A stretch of 50,832 nucleotides of DNA, taken from an uncultured Eggerthellaceae bacterium (GTDB lineage Bacteria; Actinomycetota; Coriobacteriia; Coriobacteriales; Eggerthellaceae). This document shows, piece after piece, positions 35,026 to 43,575 of the stretch. The stretch spans positions 1 through 50,832 of the forward strand of contig CAIFEG010000012.1 in NCBI GenBank assembly GCA_903789415.1, given 5' to 3'. Numbering within the stretch: position 1 is the first letter of the stretch; each line of letters begins with the position of its first letter. A program made the translations under genes and the position numbers. Under the pieces are notes generated by a model. It made no database searches, was not told the DNA's origin, and saw nothing but the letters and a program-made list of their open reading frames with translations.

Positions 35026-35688
35026 ATGGCCAATCCCAACGCACAATACGATTTCACGCAAAACCATCTTACGGGTCGCCTGCGACTCATGGGCATCGTC
35101 ATGCTTATTGCAGGCATTCTTGATGTGGGACTTTCGATTTTTGCTATGAGTATAGCTGCAGGTGAGCGGGATATCCTCGACGGCTTAAGCGTGGTAAGTT
35201 TCGCGTTCATCATGATCTTGGGCGTCTTTGCGATCGCAATTGGCGTGATGACGATGATGACGCCATCGAAGCCGAATCTGGCGCGGCCCACGATTATCTT
35301 GTCGCTTGTATTTAGTGTCGTCTGCGCGGTGGCTATGATCGCGTTCTTGGCGGTTCTTCATGCCGGTAGGGATTTGGCAATCGCTGCGATCGCGGGAATC
35401 GTGGTCGGTTTGTGTATCTATGCGCTTATTGACCAGGGAAAAATTCGTGCGTTTGTGCCACAGGGGAATCCGGGTCAGCCAGGTCAGGCAAACCAGCCAG
35501 GTCAGGCGTGGCAGGCGAATCAGCCAGGTCAACCGGGGCAAGTAAACCAGGCAGGTCAGCCCGTCCCGCAGAACCAGGCGCCGCAACCTGTTCAGGCGAA
35601 TCAGCCGACGCAACCCACACAACCAGCGCAGCCCACTCAGTCGAACCAGGTCCCTCAACAAAATCAGCCAGACCAACCAAATCGATGA
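35026..35688 (+). CDS. Four-helix membrane protein with Pro/Gln/Asn-rich tail
   Basis: 220-residue protein. About residues 20-135 hold four membrane segments (LMGIVMLIAGILDVGLSIFA first). Residues ~145-220 are a low-complexity tail of NQPGQ/GQPGQ/TQP repeats, probably disordered. It resembles DUF4064-like or other small four-helix membrane proteins but I cannot assign it. ATG 35026 follows AGAGGAAAAG. Its repeat tail DNA is a slippage-prone stretch. It is divergent from the YDSD-repeat membrane protein. Confidence 0.7.
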   Translation: MANPNAQYDFTQNHLTGRLRLMGIVMLIAGILDVGLSIFAMSIAAGERDILDGLSVVSFAFIMILGVFAIAIGVMTMMTPSKPNLARPTIILSLVFSVVCAVAMIAFLAVLHAGRDLAIAAIAGIVVGLCIYALIDQGKIRAFVPQGNPGQPGQANQPGQAWQANQPGQPGQVNQAGQPVPQNQAPQPVQANQPTQPTQPAQPTQSNQVPQQNQPDQPNR

Positions 35689-35822
35689 ACTACATCCCTC
35701 CAAAACTTGGACAGTTTTAAAGGGCTACGCTATTTTAGCGCTCCTGGGATTTATGCTTGTACTTTCGTAAAATGTAAGTGACATGGGAAAATGCGTGACA
35801 AATCAAAATAAAAAATTCGATT

Positions 35823-36238
35823 CTATTTTTTCAGCTTTCTGATATTTTGCAGTTTCCATTGCGCTTCAGGACTAGCGAAAGCTGCCTTTGTCATCGGGGA
35901 GTCTCCAAAAAGTAGAGATGGCTGATAAATACCTTTCGCAAATTGACTAAGATATGCTTTCTCGTTTTCATTTTTTGGATATACATATTCGTTAATAAAT
36001 TCATGAGCGGTCTATCTTTGAGTATTGCATCTTTTTCTGTTGCTCCAACATATGACAAATCAATATCAACGGAGAGCCGTGGAAGATCGAGCATGAATAG
36101 ATTGATAGCCGTTCCGCCATGGAGAGCGAGCTTACCCCGTAGGCCAGGGTGTTCCTCGATTTCACCTAGCAGATCCAACAGTCTTTCGACTTTATCTACA
36201 GTTTGCGGCGGAAAATCATTTAAGTATGCGTTATCCAA
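35823..36238 (-). pseudogene. AbiEii-type nucleotidyltransferase toxin with internal deletion and frameshift
   Basis: The first ~70 codons are the start of an AbiEii toxin: KLALHGGTAINLFMLDLPRL then SVDIDLSYVG, the GG-x-A and D-x-D nucleotidyltransferase core. Just after KDRP, around 36001-36016 (complement), that frame loses resemblance and stops at 35891. A different frame carries a good AbiEii C-terminus: EFINEYVYPKNENEKAYL, YQPSLLFGD and EAQWKLQN, ending at 35823. Normal AbiEii proteins are about 250-300 residues, so some 100-150 codons are missing and the join is out of frame. The toxin is almost certainly dead. The antitoxin gene upstream overlaps its start by 19 bases and is intact. 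Confidence 0.8.
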
Positions 36239-36978
36239 GAATTAACCTCTGAATTGCTTTCTGGAAGAATGAGCCTCCATTGCGATGACCATCCGGAATT
36301 TTCGGAAGTAGGGAGCAAGCGATAGGGCCCTGAACTGATATGGCTCTTAAGAAACTCAAAAGTATGTTCTTCTACATGCCACTCATCTTTTTTAGCAGCG
36401 AGAAGCCAACCTATTCGAGCAGCCATTGACGATCCTTTAGAGACAGCCAACTTTGCTAACAAAGTAGTGTCAAGATATTCTAGCGCTGACAGGCTGCGAA
36501 TCGCTTCTTCTGCTCCACCAGCAAGATCGGTTCGTCCAAGGCAATCGATCGCTGTTTGTTCTCTTGTGGTGACGCGGTATGTTTGTGCGCCGGAGCGTAA
36601 GGTTTTAGAGCGCGTATTTTGCAGTGCTCCCATAGGCTGGTAAGAAATTTCTTCAAAATCAAATTTGGTTTTTATCTTATTTGAACGGAACTGACAAACA
36701 AAACTGATGTTATGTGCGACTCCATAAGCTTCGAGAGCAGAATGATACGAAATAATGGCTTGTGGATCGAGGGCATTGACTATTTCGACTGGGTCCAAAG
36801 AAGCGTTTTCAAAACGCCCATGGTTAGAAATGATGAGTCCACGACGAGCTCGTTTAACGGATCCGCATTTTACTGCGAGGCGCAACTGTTCATTAGCCGA
36901 GGCGATAGAGTCTACGGCTTTTTCCATATTCGCGGTAGTGAAAACGTGATGGCTATTTATGTACTCAGTAAATTTCAT
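36220..36978 (-). CDS. AbiEi-family antitoxin
   Basis: 252-residue type IV antitoxin and repressor. The N-terminal winged HTH region covers FTEYINSHHVFTTANMEKAV and the RLAVKCGSVKRARRGLII segment. The C-terminal domain holds PQAIISYHSALEAYGVAHNI and YRVTTREQTAIDCLGRTDLAGG, typical of AbiEi. In AbiE systems AbiEi represses its own promoter and counters AbiEii. ATG 36978 is chosen because a TATAAT at 36986-36991 lies 7 bases before it, predicting a leaderless mRNA; ATG 37053 would lie upstream of that promoter. Its toxin partner is broken, so it is an orphan antitoxin or regulator. Confidence 0.82.
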   Translation of the reverse strand: MKFTEYINSHHVFTTANMEKAVDSIASANEQLRLAVKCGSVKRARRGLIISNHGRFENASLDPVEIVNALDPQAIISYHSALEAYGVAHNISFVCQFRSNKIKTKFDFEEISYQPMGALQNTRSKTLRSGAQTYRVTTREQTAIDCLGRTDLAGGAEEAIRSLSALEYLDTTLLAKLAVSKGSSMAARIGWLLAAKKDEWHVEEHTFEFLKSHISSGPYRLLPTSENSGWSSQWRLILPESNSEVNSWITHT

Positions 36979-36985
36979 GTTGCTA

Positions 36986-36991
36986 ATTATA
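36986..36991 (-). promoter_or_regulatory. Consensus -10 (TATAAT) placing the AbiEi mRNA start at its ATG
   Basis: TATAAT on the minus strand ends 7 bases before ATG 36978. A normal 7-base discriminator would start the transcript at about 36979, one base before the ATG. No good -35 is visible at 16-18 bases. Confidence 0.5.
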
Positions 36992-37257
36992 CTATGATAT
37001 TCCAATAAAGTATTGGTATATTGAGAAGAATTAGCAACGTCTGATATTGGCAATACCTGACTTAAGAAGAGAAGTATTCGTTGCTCGTAATGCTCTTCTG
37101 TAAATGATATTCATTTAGGTAATTAATGAGTGAATTGCGCAGATTGTTGTATATAAATGATCATGGCGTATAGGAGCCGAAAAGTTTTTAGCAACAAAGC
37201 GCAAAAGAGCGAAATCGCCGAAGACTCGCGGTCAGAAAATGCCAGGTGAGGTGCCAT

Positions 37258-37923
37258 ATGCAAGCGACAAAGAATAATCCTTCTGCTGAAAAATACCTCG
37301 GCGTACTTGTCACCGAAATTCATTCGGTGGTCGTGGCCACGATTGATGACCAGGGACTTCCGGTCACGCGCGTGATTGACATGATGCTCACCGATGGGCA
37401 GACCGTCTATTTCCTGACAGCGCACGGCAAGGAATTCTATCGGCAGCTGATGCGCACAAAATACGTGGCGCTCACCGGTATGCATGGGGGCGAAGGCATG
37501 GACCGCGCGGAAGCATCGATGCACGTCAAAGCCATTTCTCTGCGTGGCCATGTGGAAAATATCGGTACGGAGAAGATTGGCGAGATCTTCGAGGAAAATC
37601 CGTATATGGCTGAAATTTATCCGAATCCAAAGGCTCGCGAAGCACTTCGAGTTTTTAAGTTCACCGATGGCGTCGGGCAGTTTTTTGATCTGTCTACCAA
37701 GCCAATTACGCGTGCTGATTTTTCTCTTGGCAGCGCGACGGAAGCGCCGACGACGGGTTATGAAATAACCGATGCGTGCGTGGGCTGCGGAACGTGCCTT
37801 GAGGTGTGTCCGCAGGATTGCATCGAGCATGATGTGGTGCCATACGTGATTGAGCAGGAGCATTGTCTTCACTGTGGTAATTGTTTTACTGATTGTCCGC
37901 ATCAGGCGGTCGTACGACGGTAA
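37258..37923 (+). CDS. Pyridoxamine-oxidase-like flavoprotein fused to a 2[4Fe-4S] ferredoxin
   Basis: 221-residue fusion. Residues ~10-150 are a PNPOx-type split-barrel flavin domain (LGVLVTEIHSVVVATIDDQG, GLPVTRVIDMML, TVYFLTAHGKEFY, FKFTDGVGQFFDL). Residues ~170-218 hold two [4Fe-4S] motifs, CVGCGTCLEVCPQDC and CLHCGNCFTDCPHQ. It probably passes electrons between ferredoxin-type centres and FMN. ATG 37258 is preferred over GTG 37246 because AGGTGAGG falls at good spacing. The glutamine amidotransferase gene follows after 86 bases. Confidence 0.88.
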   Translation: MQATKNNPSAEKYLGVLVTEIHSVVVATIDDQGLPVTRVIDMMLTDGQTVYFLTAHGKEFYRQLMRTKYVALTGMHGGEGMDRAEASMHVKAISLRGHVENIGTEKIGEIFEENPYMAEIYPNPKAREALRVFKFTDGVGQFFDLSTKPITRADFSLGSATEAPTTGYEITDACVGCGTCLEVCPQDCIEHDVVPYVIEQEHCLHCGNCFTDCPHQAVVRR

Positions 37924-38009
37924 GAAATCGCGCTGCGACAACCGCGCCGATAAAGAGAACATGAGCGTCAAAGCAGTTCGCGCAAAGGAATAACGTAGGG
38001 AAGCATTTT

Positions 38010-38678
38010 ATGAGAATTAATGTGTTGCAACATACGCCAAACGAAGGGCCGGGCTCCATCAAAACCTGGGCTGACCAGCATACTTATGACTTCTATGTGT
38101 ATCATCCGTACCAATTCGGCATTTTGCCCACGGCGGATGAAACAGACATGCTGGTTTTACTTGGCGGTCCGATGAGCCCAAACGACAATCTTCCGTGGAT
38201 CAAACAAGAGCGCACGCTGGTCAGGCAAATGATGGATCTTCACAAGCCCATGTACGGTGCGTGTTTCGGGGCGCAGCAGATTGCGATGACGGCGGGCGCC
38301 AAAGTGGTAAAGGCTCCGCATAAAGAAGTTGGGTGGGCGCCGATCTACCTGCAAACGGCCAGAATCCAGGGGCTGCCGAAACAAGCAACGGCCCTGCATT
38401 GGCACGAGGATATGTTCGAAATCCCCGATGATGCCGACCTGCTGTTTTCTAGTGATCTTGTGCAAAACCAGGGATTTATCTTGGGTGACAACATTATCGG
38501 TTTGCAGCCGCATTTGGAGCCGGAGACCGACAACATCAAGGAAATGGCAGTAAACGACAACCAGTATGCGCTTGACCACAACGCGCTCAACCAAACGCCC
38601 GAGCAGATCATTGCGCATGGGGTACCCGCAGAAAATCAGCAGATCATGTTCACGTTGTTGGATTTCATTAACCGGTAA
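38010..38678 (+). CDS. Class I glutamine amidotransferase-like protein
   Basis: 222-residue stand-alone class I GATase. The nucleophile is C85 in MYGACFGAQQIA. LVLLGGPMSP is the oxyanion strand, LHWHEDMFEIP the following block and GLQPHLEPE supplies the catalytic His and Glu. Such proteins hydrolyse glutamine or act on gamma-glutamyl compounds; a partner synthetase is not adjacent. ATG 38010 follows TAGGGAAG. The family is annotated as GMP synthase-like glutamine amidotransferase, but this is not GuaA. Confidence 0.9.
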   Translation: MRINVLQHTPNEGPGSIKTWADQHTYDFYVYHPYQFGILPTADETDMLVLLGGPMSPNDNLPWIKQERTLVRQMMDLHKPMYGACFGAQQIAMTAGAKVVKAPHKEVGWAPIYLQTARIQGLPKQATALHWHEDMFEIPDDADLLFSSDLVQNQGFILGDNIIGLQPHLEPETDNIKEMAVNDNQYALDHNALNQTPEQIIAHGVPAENQQIMFTLLDFINR

Positions 38679-38870
38679 GGGCGGTCGATAAGGGCGGCCT
38701 CGAAAAAGCCTCATTTCCTCGTAGAATGACTCGCACGAGAAATTTACGTTTGTCGATATCCTCCGAACGAAATCTACCGAGAATATCCCCGTGTGTAATC
38801 AGATTGAAAAGGGTAGCCATTAGAATTGAACCAGCAAAACAAAAGTTTGGTAAGCCAAAAATAGCTATTC

Positions 38871-38908
38871 AGCTAAGGCTCGCAGCTAGGGCCGTAGCTA
38901 AGGCTCGC
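38871..38908. repeat. 13-bp direct repeat in the gap before the YcsI-family gene
   Basis: AGCTAAGGCTCGC occurs at 38871-38883 and 38896-38908, with CAGCTAGGGCC between that partly resembles it. The 321-base gap 38679-38999 shows no gene otherwise. Confidence 0.8.
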
Positions 38909-38999
38909 TTAGCATCTGTCAGCTTTAAACTACTTGCAGCTATTCGCGAGCCACCAGCCGTATCACGTGCGCAATTCCCGCGCAGGAAAGGAGAACATC

Positions 39000-39833
39000 A
39001 TGGCACAAACTCCCACAAAGCCAGAAGGTGTAGACCCCGAGGTTTGGAAGAAGGCGCTTGTTGCTTCTCCACGTGAGTTGCGGCACCTCATTCGCGCAGG
39101 CCAGTATAACGCGACCACTAGCGGCTTGTGCGCGGGCTATGCGCAGGCGAACCTGATTGTGTTGCCGCGTGAGCAGGCCTATGACTTCTTGCTATTCGCG
39201 CAGCGCAATCCAAAGCCGTGTCCGCTGCTCGAAGTCACCGAAACAGGCGCACGCCAGACGTCAATCTGCGCGACCGATTGCGATATCGCCACGGATTTTC
39301 CGCGTTATCGCATCTATAAGAATGGCGAACTTGTCGAAGAAACCACCGACGTGAGCTCATACTGGCGTGATGACCTGGTGTCCTTCGTGATTGGCTGTTC
39401 ATTCTCGTTTGAAAGCGAGCTTGTTGAAGCTGGTATCGAAATCCGCCACCAAACCATGGGGTGCAACGTGCCGATGTATCGCACGAACATCGACTGCCGC
39501 CCGGCGGGCTCAATGAGTGGCAAGCTCGTCGTTTCCATGCGCCCGATTCCGTATAACCAGGTGGTAGAGGCAGTTCAGATTTCTGGAGCCATTCCAAAAG
39601 TTCATGGCGCACCGGTTCACATTGGCGATCCGTCGGTCATTGGCATCACCGACATCGACAAGCCCGATTTCGGTGACCCCGTGGACATCCACGAGGGCGA
39701 AGTGCCAGTGTTTTGGGCGTGCGGCGTGACGCCTCAGTCGGTCGTGATGAACAGTAAACCGCCATTCGCAATTACGCACGCGCCGGGATACATGCTGGTC
39801 ACGGACACAAAGAACATCAATCTGAAGTTCTAG
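39000..39833 (+). CDS. YcsI / DUF1445-family putative hydro-lyase (D-glutamate cyclase-like)
   Basis: 277-residue enzyme-like protein of the DUF1445/YcsI family. Conserved phrases are [76 protein letters not shown] and [11 protein letters not shown]. Mammalian relatives are D-glutamate cyclases, and bacterial ones are called putative hydro-lyases. The bacterial substrate is uncertain. ATG 39000 follows GAAAGGAGA. An upstream frame to 38934 lacks a ribosome site. It stands alone, with short ATTTTTCTAAATC-like tandem copies after the stop (39834-39858). Confidence 0.92.
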   Translation: MAQTPTKPEGVDPEVWKKALVASPRELRHLIRAGQYNATTSGLCAGYAQANLIVLPREQAYDFLLFAQRNPKPCPLLEVTETGARQTSICATDCDIATDFPRYRIYKNGELVEETTDVSSYWRDDLVSFVIGCSFSFESELVEAGIEIRHQTMGCNVPMYRTNIDCRPAGSMSGKLVVSMRPIPYNQVVEAVQISGAIPKVHGAPVHIGDPSVIGITDIDKPDFGDPVDIHEGEVPVFWACGVTPQSVVMNSKPPFAITHAPGYMLVTDTKNINLKF

Positions 39834-39898
39834 ATTTTTCTAAATCTTTTTCTAAATCGGTGTGAGAGTTAATTTGTGAGTCTCAATTCTTTTCTACA

Positions 39899-42800
39899 TT
39901 AACTCACGCGGCCGCGATTCATCTGGAAAACTTCGTCGGCGATACCCATCGTGGAAGGTCGATGCGAAATCAGCACAATCGTGCGTTTGCCGCGCTCATC
40001 GGAAAGACTCTTTAAGATAGCGCCTTCGTTCAGCGAATCAAGATTGCTCGTTGGCTCGTCAAGCAGCAGGAATGGGGCATCGTGTAAGAATGCGCGTGCA
40101 AGTCCCAGACGCTGACGTTCACCGCCGGAAAGCGTATCGCCCAGTTCACCAACCAGCGTATCCAGCCCATGCGGCAACGTCTTTATAAAGTTGTCCACCG
40201 ATGCGGCATGGCATGCAGCCCATAGCTCATCGTCGGTCGCATCGGGCTTCGCGATAAGCAGATTGTCGCGAATACTGTCGTGGAACAGATACGTATCCTG
40301 TTCCACCAGCGCTTCTGCTGCGCGAAGGGACGCGGTACGAATCTTCCGCACGTCCACGCCCGCAAGCGAAATGCTGCCTTCATCCACATCCCAGAATCGC
40401 ATGAGCAAACGGCACAGGGTAGACTTGCCCGAGCCGCTCTTGCCCGAAATGCCAACGATCTTACCTTCGGGAATGGTCATGTTTACGTTGTTAAGCACGC
40501 GTTCGTCGCCGTAAGAAAATCCCACGTGGTCAACTGAAGCGCCGTCGAACACGATGTCGGCGCCCGTTTCGTTCTCTTCTACCAGCGGCTTTTCATCCAA
40601 AATCTCAAGCACGCGCGCGCCAGATGCAAGCGTTCCTTGCAGGGTAGTTCCCAGGTTTGCCAGCGCAACCACCGGCCCAAACGAGCTGAAAAGCGTCACG
40701 GTGGACACGAGCACGCCCGCCGGAGTGACCGTGCCAGCAAGGTAAAGCTGCACACCCAACGCAAGCTGCAGAAGCGAAAACGCCAGGATGAGAACCTGAA
40801 CGACGGCAGTTCCGTTTGCTGCCTTGTTTGATATCACCCGCTGTGCGCCGATAAGTTTGCGCGATTCCGCATCCAGCTGTTTGCCCTGGCGAGCGCCTGC
40901 ATTGTACTGGCTGATCTCGGTGATGCCGCGCAGGCTATCAAGCACGAAGCTGGACAAGTGGCCCGATTGCGCGCGCGTCTGTGCGCCCGCGTCTCCCGTG
41001 GTTTTCGAAATGACAATCGGCACAATCAATCCCACGACCACATAGGCAAGCGCGGAAACCAGCCCGAACAGCGGGTGAATGGTCCCCACGAACACCACCA
41101 TGATGATGGACGTGATAAATGCAATGCAGATAGGTGAGATGGTGTGCGCATAGAACACTTCGAGCAGCTCAACGTCGGACGTGATCGTGGAGATAAGGTT
41201 GCCACGGTCGGCACCCGCAAGTTTGGCGGGGCACAGACGACGCAGCGCACCGAACACGCGGTCGCGCACTGAAGCCAGAAGTTTGAACGCGATGAAGTGG
41301 TTGCACAGTTGTTCGAAGTAGTGGAGCACACCGCGTGCCACCGCGAGGATTGCGAGCACGACGATGCAGCCCGCCACGGTGAGCGGGAACGGTCCACCCA
41401 GGGCGACCAGGCCTGCACGTGCGGACAAAACGGAAACTGCGGTCGCGCAGCAGAATCCCAGGACGCCTAGCACAATGGCCAAAACGATGATGCCTGCCAT
41501 CGGCTTTGCAAGTCCTAACATGCGCCACATCAGGGCGAAGTTGCCCGGTTTGTGGGCAGCGGTGTGTTCGCTCGTTGCGCCCGCGGCTTTGACCTGAGAC
41601 ACGGCGTCATTAACGCCGCTGCTGCTCGCAATTTCCGCTGCTGCGGATTCCGCGGTATCCTCTTGTGCAACCGTCGCTTCCACCACGGGATGTTCGCGAT
41701 ACGATTCCAGCTCCTGCTGCTGATCCCACAGCGTGCGATACGTGGGGCAGTCGCCCAGCAATTCCGTATGTTTGCCCGCTCCCACGATGGAACCAGCCTT
41801 AATGACGTAAATGTGATCGGCGGGAACCACGTTGGCCAACCGGTGCGAAATAATGATGACCGATTTTGTCTTGGCAAGCTCGGCCACCGCGTCCATGATG
41901 TGTGCTTCGCTTTCGATATCGATGTTGCTTGTGGCCTCGTCAAACAGGTAAATCGGCGAATCGTGTAGAAGTGCGCGCGCCAAAGCAAGACGTTGGCGCT
42001 GACCGCCGGAAAGATTTTCACCCTGACGCTCGAGCTTGGTGTCGAGCCCGTCTTCGCCACGCAGATAGTCCGCCAAGGCGGCGCGTTCAAGCACGGCCCA
42101 CATTTCTTCATCGGTGGCATCGGGTTTTGCCATGGCCAGATTGTCACGCACGGTGCCAGAAAACAGATAGCTTCCCACGCGCACGCAGGTCACAGCCTTA
42201 GCCAGGCTCTCGGGCGCAATGTCGCGCACCTCGTGCGTGCCCAGCTTGATGCTGCCCTGGTAGGTGTCGTATGCACCCGTCAAAAGTTGGCCAATCGTGG
42301 ATTTGCCTGACCCCGACTCGCCGACAATCGCGGTCATGCCATGCGTCGGGATCTCAAGCGACACGCCGTGGAGCACTTCGCGTTCGCCGTCGTAGGAAAA
42401 GCGCACGTCGGAAAGCGTGTAAGACGCGTCCGGATCAACGGTCGCCGTTTTGCCTTTGGGTTCGGGCAGCTCAATTAACTTGAAGATTTTCTCGCTTGCG
42501 GCCACGCCGTTCATCGCCACGTGGAAGTACGATCCCAGCTGGCGCATCGGCACGAAGAAGTCGGCCGACAAAAGCGCGATCAGCAAGAAGCCGAACAGTG
42601 AAAGGGTGCCGCCCATCACGGCGTAGAGCGCCACACCCACGCCCGCGACTGCGCCGCCGAGCGCGATGACATCCATGATAACGATCGAGTTCAGCTGCAT
42701 ACGCAGCACGCGCATCGTGACCTGGCGGAATGCTTCCGCTTCGTCATTCATCTTCTTATGGCGTGCGGCGTCGGCTTGATAAATCTTCAGCGTGGTAAGC

Positions 42801-43405
42801 CCCTGGAGGTTCTCCAAAAACGTGTCGCCAAGCTCGGTATATTGATTCCAATATTCGCCGAGCACCTTCCGCGCGATTTTCTGCACCAACATGATGGTGA
42901 TCGGGATCAGCGGCACGCACAAAAGCAGCACCACTGCAGCCGGCCAACAGAATGGCAGTATCACGAAGAACAAGGTCAGCGGAGCGAGCACGGAATAAAA
43001 CAGCTGCGGAAGGTAGCGTCCGAAGTAACTTTCCAGCTGCTCGACGCCTTCCACGGCCACCTGCACAATTTCGGCGGTCGAAGAAGTTTCCTGATACGCC
43101 AGTCCCAGCCTTAACACTTTCTCGTAGATTTGCTTGCGGATCAGGCGTTTTACATCAGATGACGCCTTGAACGACTCGGTTTCAGATAATTTCGAAGAGA
43201 TAATTTTTGCGATGCATGATACGGCACATAATATGGCTGCTTGCGAGATGGGAATCGCGCCGCCTTCCACGACGGCCGAAAGCACCAAACTGACTCCCCA
43301 GATAAGGGCGATGTTGGCGAACAGCCCAATCCATTTCCACATCACACACGCAAGAATGTAGCGCATCGAACCCGGCGCTAATCCTAGAAGTTTCTTGCTC
43401 ATCAT
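39899..43405 (-). CDS. Fused two-module ABC exporter (CydDC-like)
   Basis: 1168 residues carrying two complete ABC exporter halves in one chain. Half 1 has ~6 membrane segments (residues ~15-290), Walker A GESGSGKST (362-370), LSGGQRQRL (465-473) and DEATS (489). A low-complexity Ala/Ser-rich linker (~570-625) leads to half 2, with its own membrane domain, GKSGSGKST, LSGGERQRLGLARAF and LLDEPTSNLD. Order and size match CydD-CydC, the thiol exporter needed for cytochrome bd, joined into one protein; a lipid or drug exporter is also possible. The start is ATG 43405 or 43402, with AAGGA upstream. It is the last of three minus-strand genes but 170 bases separate it from the next. Confidence 0.88.
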   Translation of the reverse strand: MMSKKLLGLAPGSMRYILACVMWKWIGLFANIALIWGVSLVLSAVVEGGAIPISQAAILCAVSCIAKIISSKLSETESFKASSDVKRLIRKQIYEKVLRLGLAYQETSSTAEIVQVAVEGVEQLESYFGRYLPQLFYSVLAPLTLFFVILPFCWPAAVVLLLCVPLIPITIMLVQKIARKVLGEYWNQYTELGDTFLENLQGLTTLKIYQADAARHKKMNDEAEAFRQVTMRVLRMQLNSIVIMDVIALGGAVAGVGVALYAVMGGTLSLFGFLLIALLSADFFVPMRQLGSYFHVAMNGVAASEKIFKLIELPEPKGKTATVDPDASYTLSDVRFSYDGEREVLHGVSLEIPTHGMTAIVGESGSGKSTIGQLLTGAYDTYQGSIKLGTHEVRDIAPESLAKAVTCVRVGSYLFSGTVRDNLAMAKPDATDEEMWAVLERAALADYLRGEDGLDTKLERQGENLSGGQRQRLALARALLHDSPIYLFDEATSNIDIESEAHIMDAVAELAKTKSVIIISHRLANVVPADHIYVIKAGSIVGAGKHTELLGDCPTYRTLWDQQQELESYREHPVVEATVAQEDTAESAAAEIASSSGVNDAVSQVKAAGATSEHTAAHKPGNFALMWRMLGLAKPMAGIIVLAIVLGVLGFCCATAVSVLSARAGLVALGGPFPLTVAGCIVVLAILAVARGVLHYFEQLCNHFIAFKLLASVRDRVFGALRRLCPAKLAGADRGNLISTITSDVELLEVFYAHTISPICIAFITSIIMVVFVGTIHPLFGLVSALAYVVVGLIVPIVISKTTGDAGAQTRAQSGHLSSFVLDSLRGITEISQYNAGARQGKQLDAESRKLIGAQRVISNKAANGTAVVQVLILAFSLLQLALGVQLYLAGTVTPAGVLVSTVTLFSSFGPVVALANLGTTLQGTLASGARVLEILDEKPLVEENETGADIVFDGASVDHVGFSYGDERVLNNVNMTIPEGKIVGISGKSGSGKSTLCRLLMRFWDVDEGSISLAGVDVRKIRTASLRAAEALVEQDTYLFHDSIRDNLLIAKPDATDDELWAACHAASVDNFIKTLPHGLDTLVGELGDTLSGGERQRLGLARAFLHDAPFLLLDEPTSNLDSLNEGAILKSLSDERGKRTIVLISHRPSTMGIADEVFQMNRGRVS

Positions 43406-43575
43406 GAGGTGATGTCCTTACCACTCGTTCACGTAACACGCTGTAATACAACGCAATACATGCGGGTTTGGAGACTCGCTTATGGGCGTCGCAGCAGTGA
43501 ACGTCGTTTGTTGTTTACTAGCAGTATATCAGGGAGTTTGTGCAGAAACGCTGAATTACTCCAAACGGCTCAGCG

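Noticed and set aside
37123-37971. Long minus-strand frame of 282 codons
   Set aside because: It is the antisense of the PNPOx-ferredoxin gene, whose Cys motifs and ribosome site are clear; the antisense product has no recognisable motif.
41530-42147. Minus-strand frame of 205 codons inside the ABC exporter
   Set aside because: Out-of-frame shadow of the ABC-type ATPase region.
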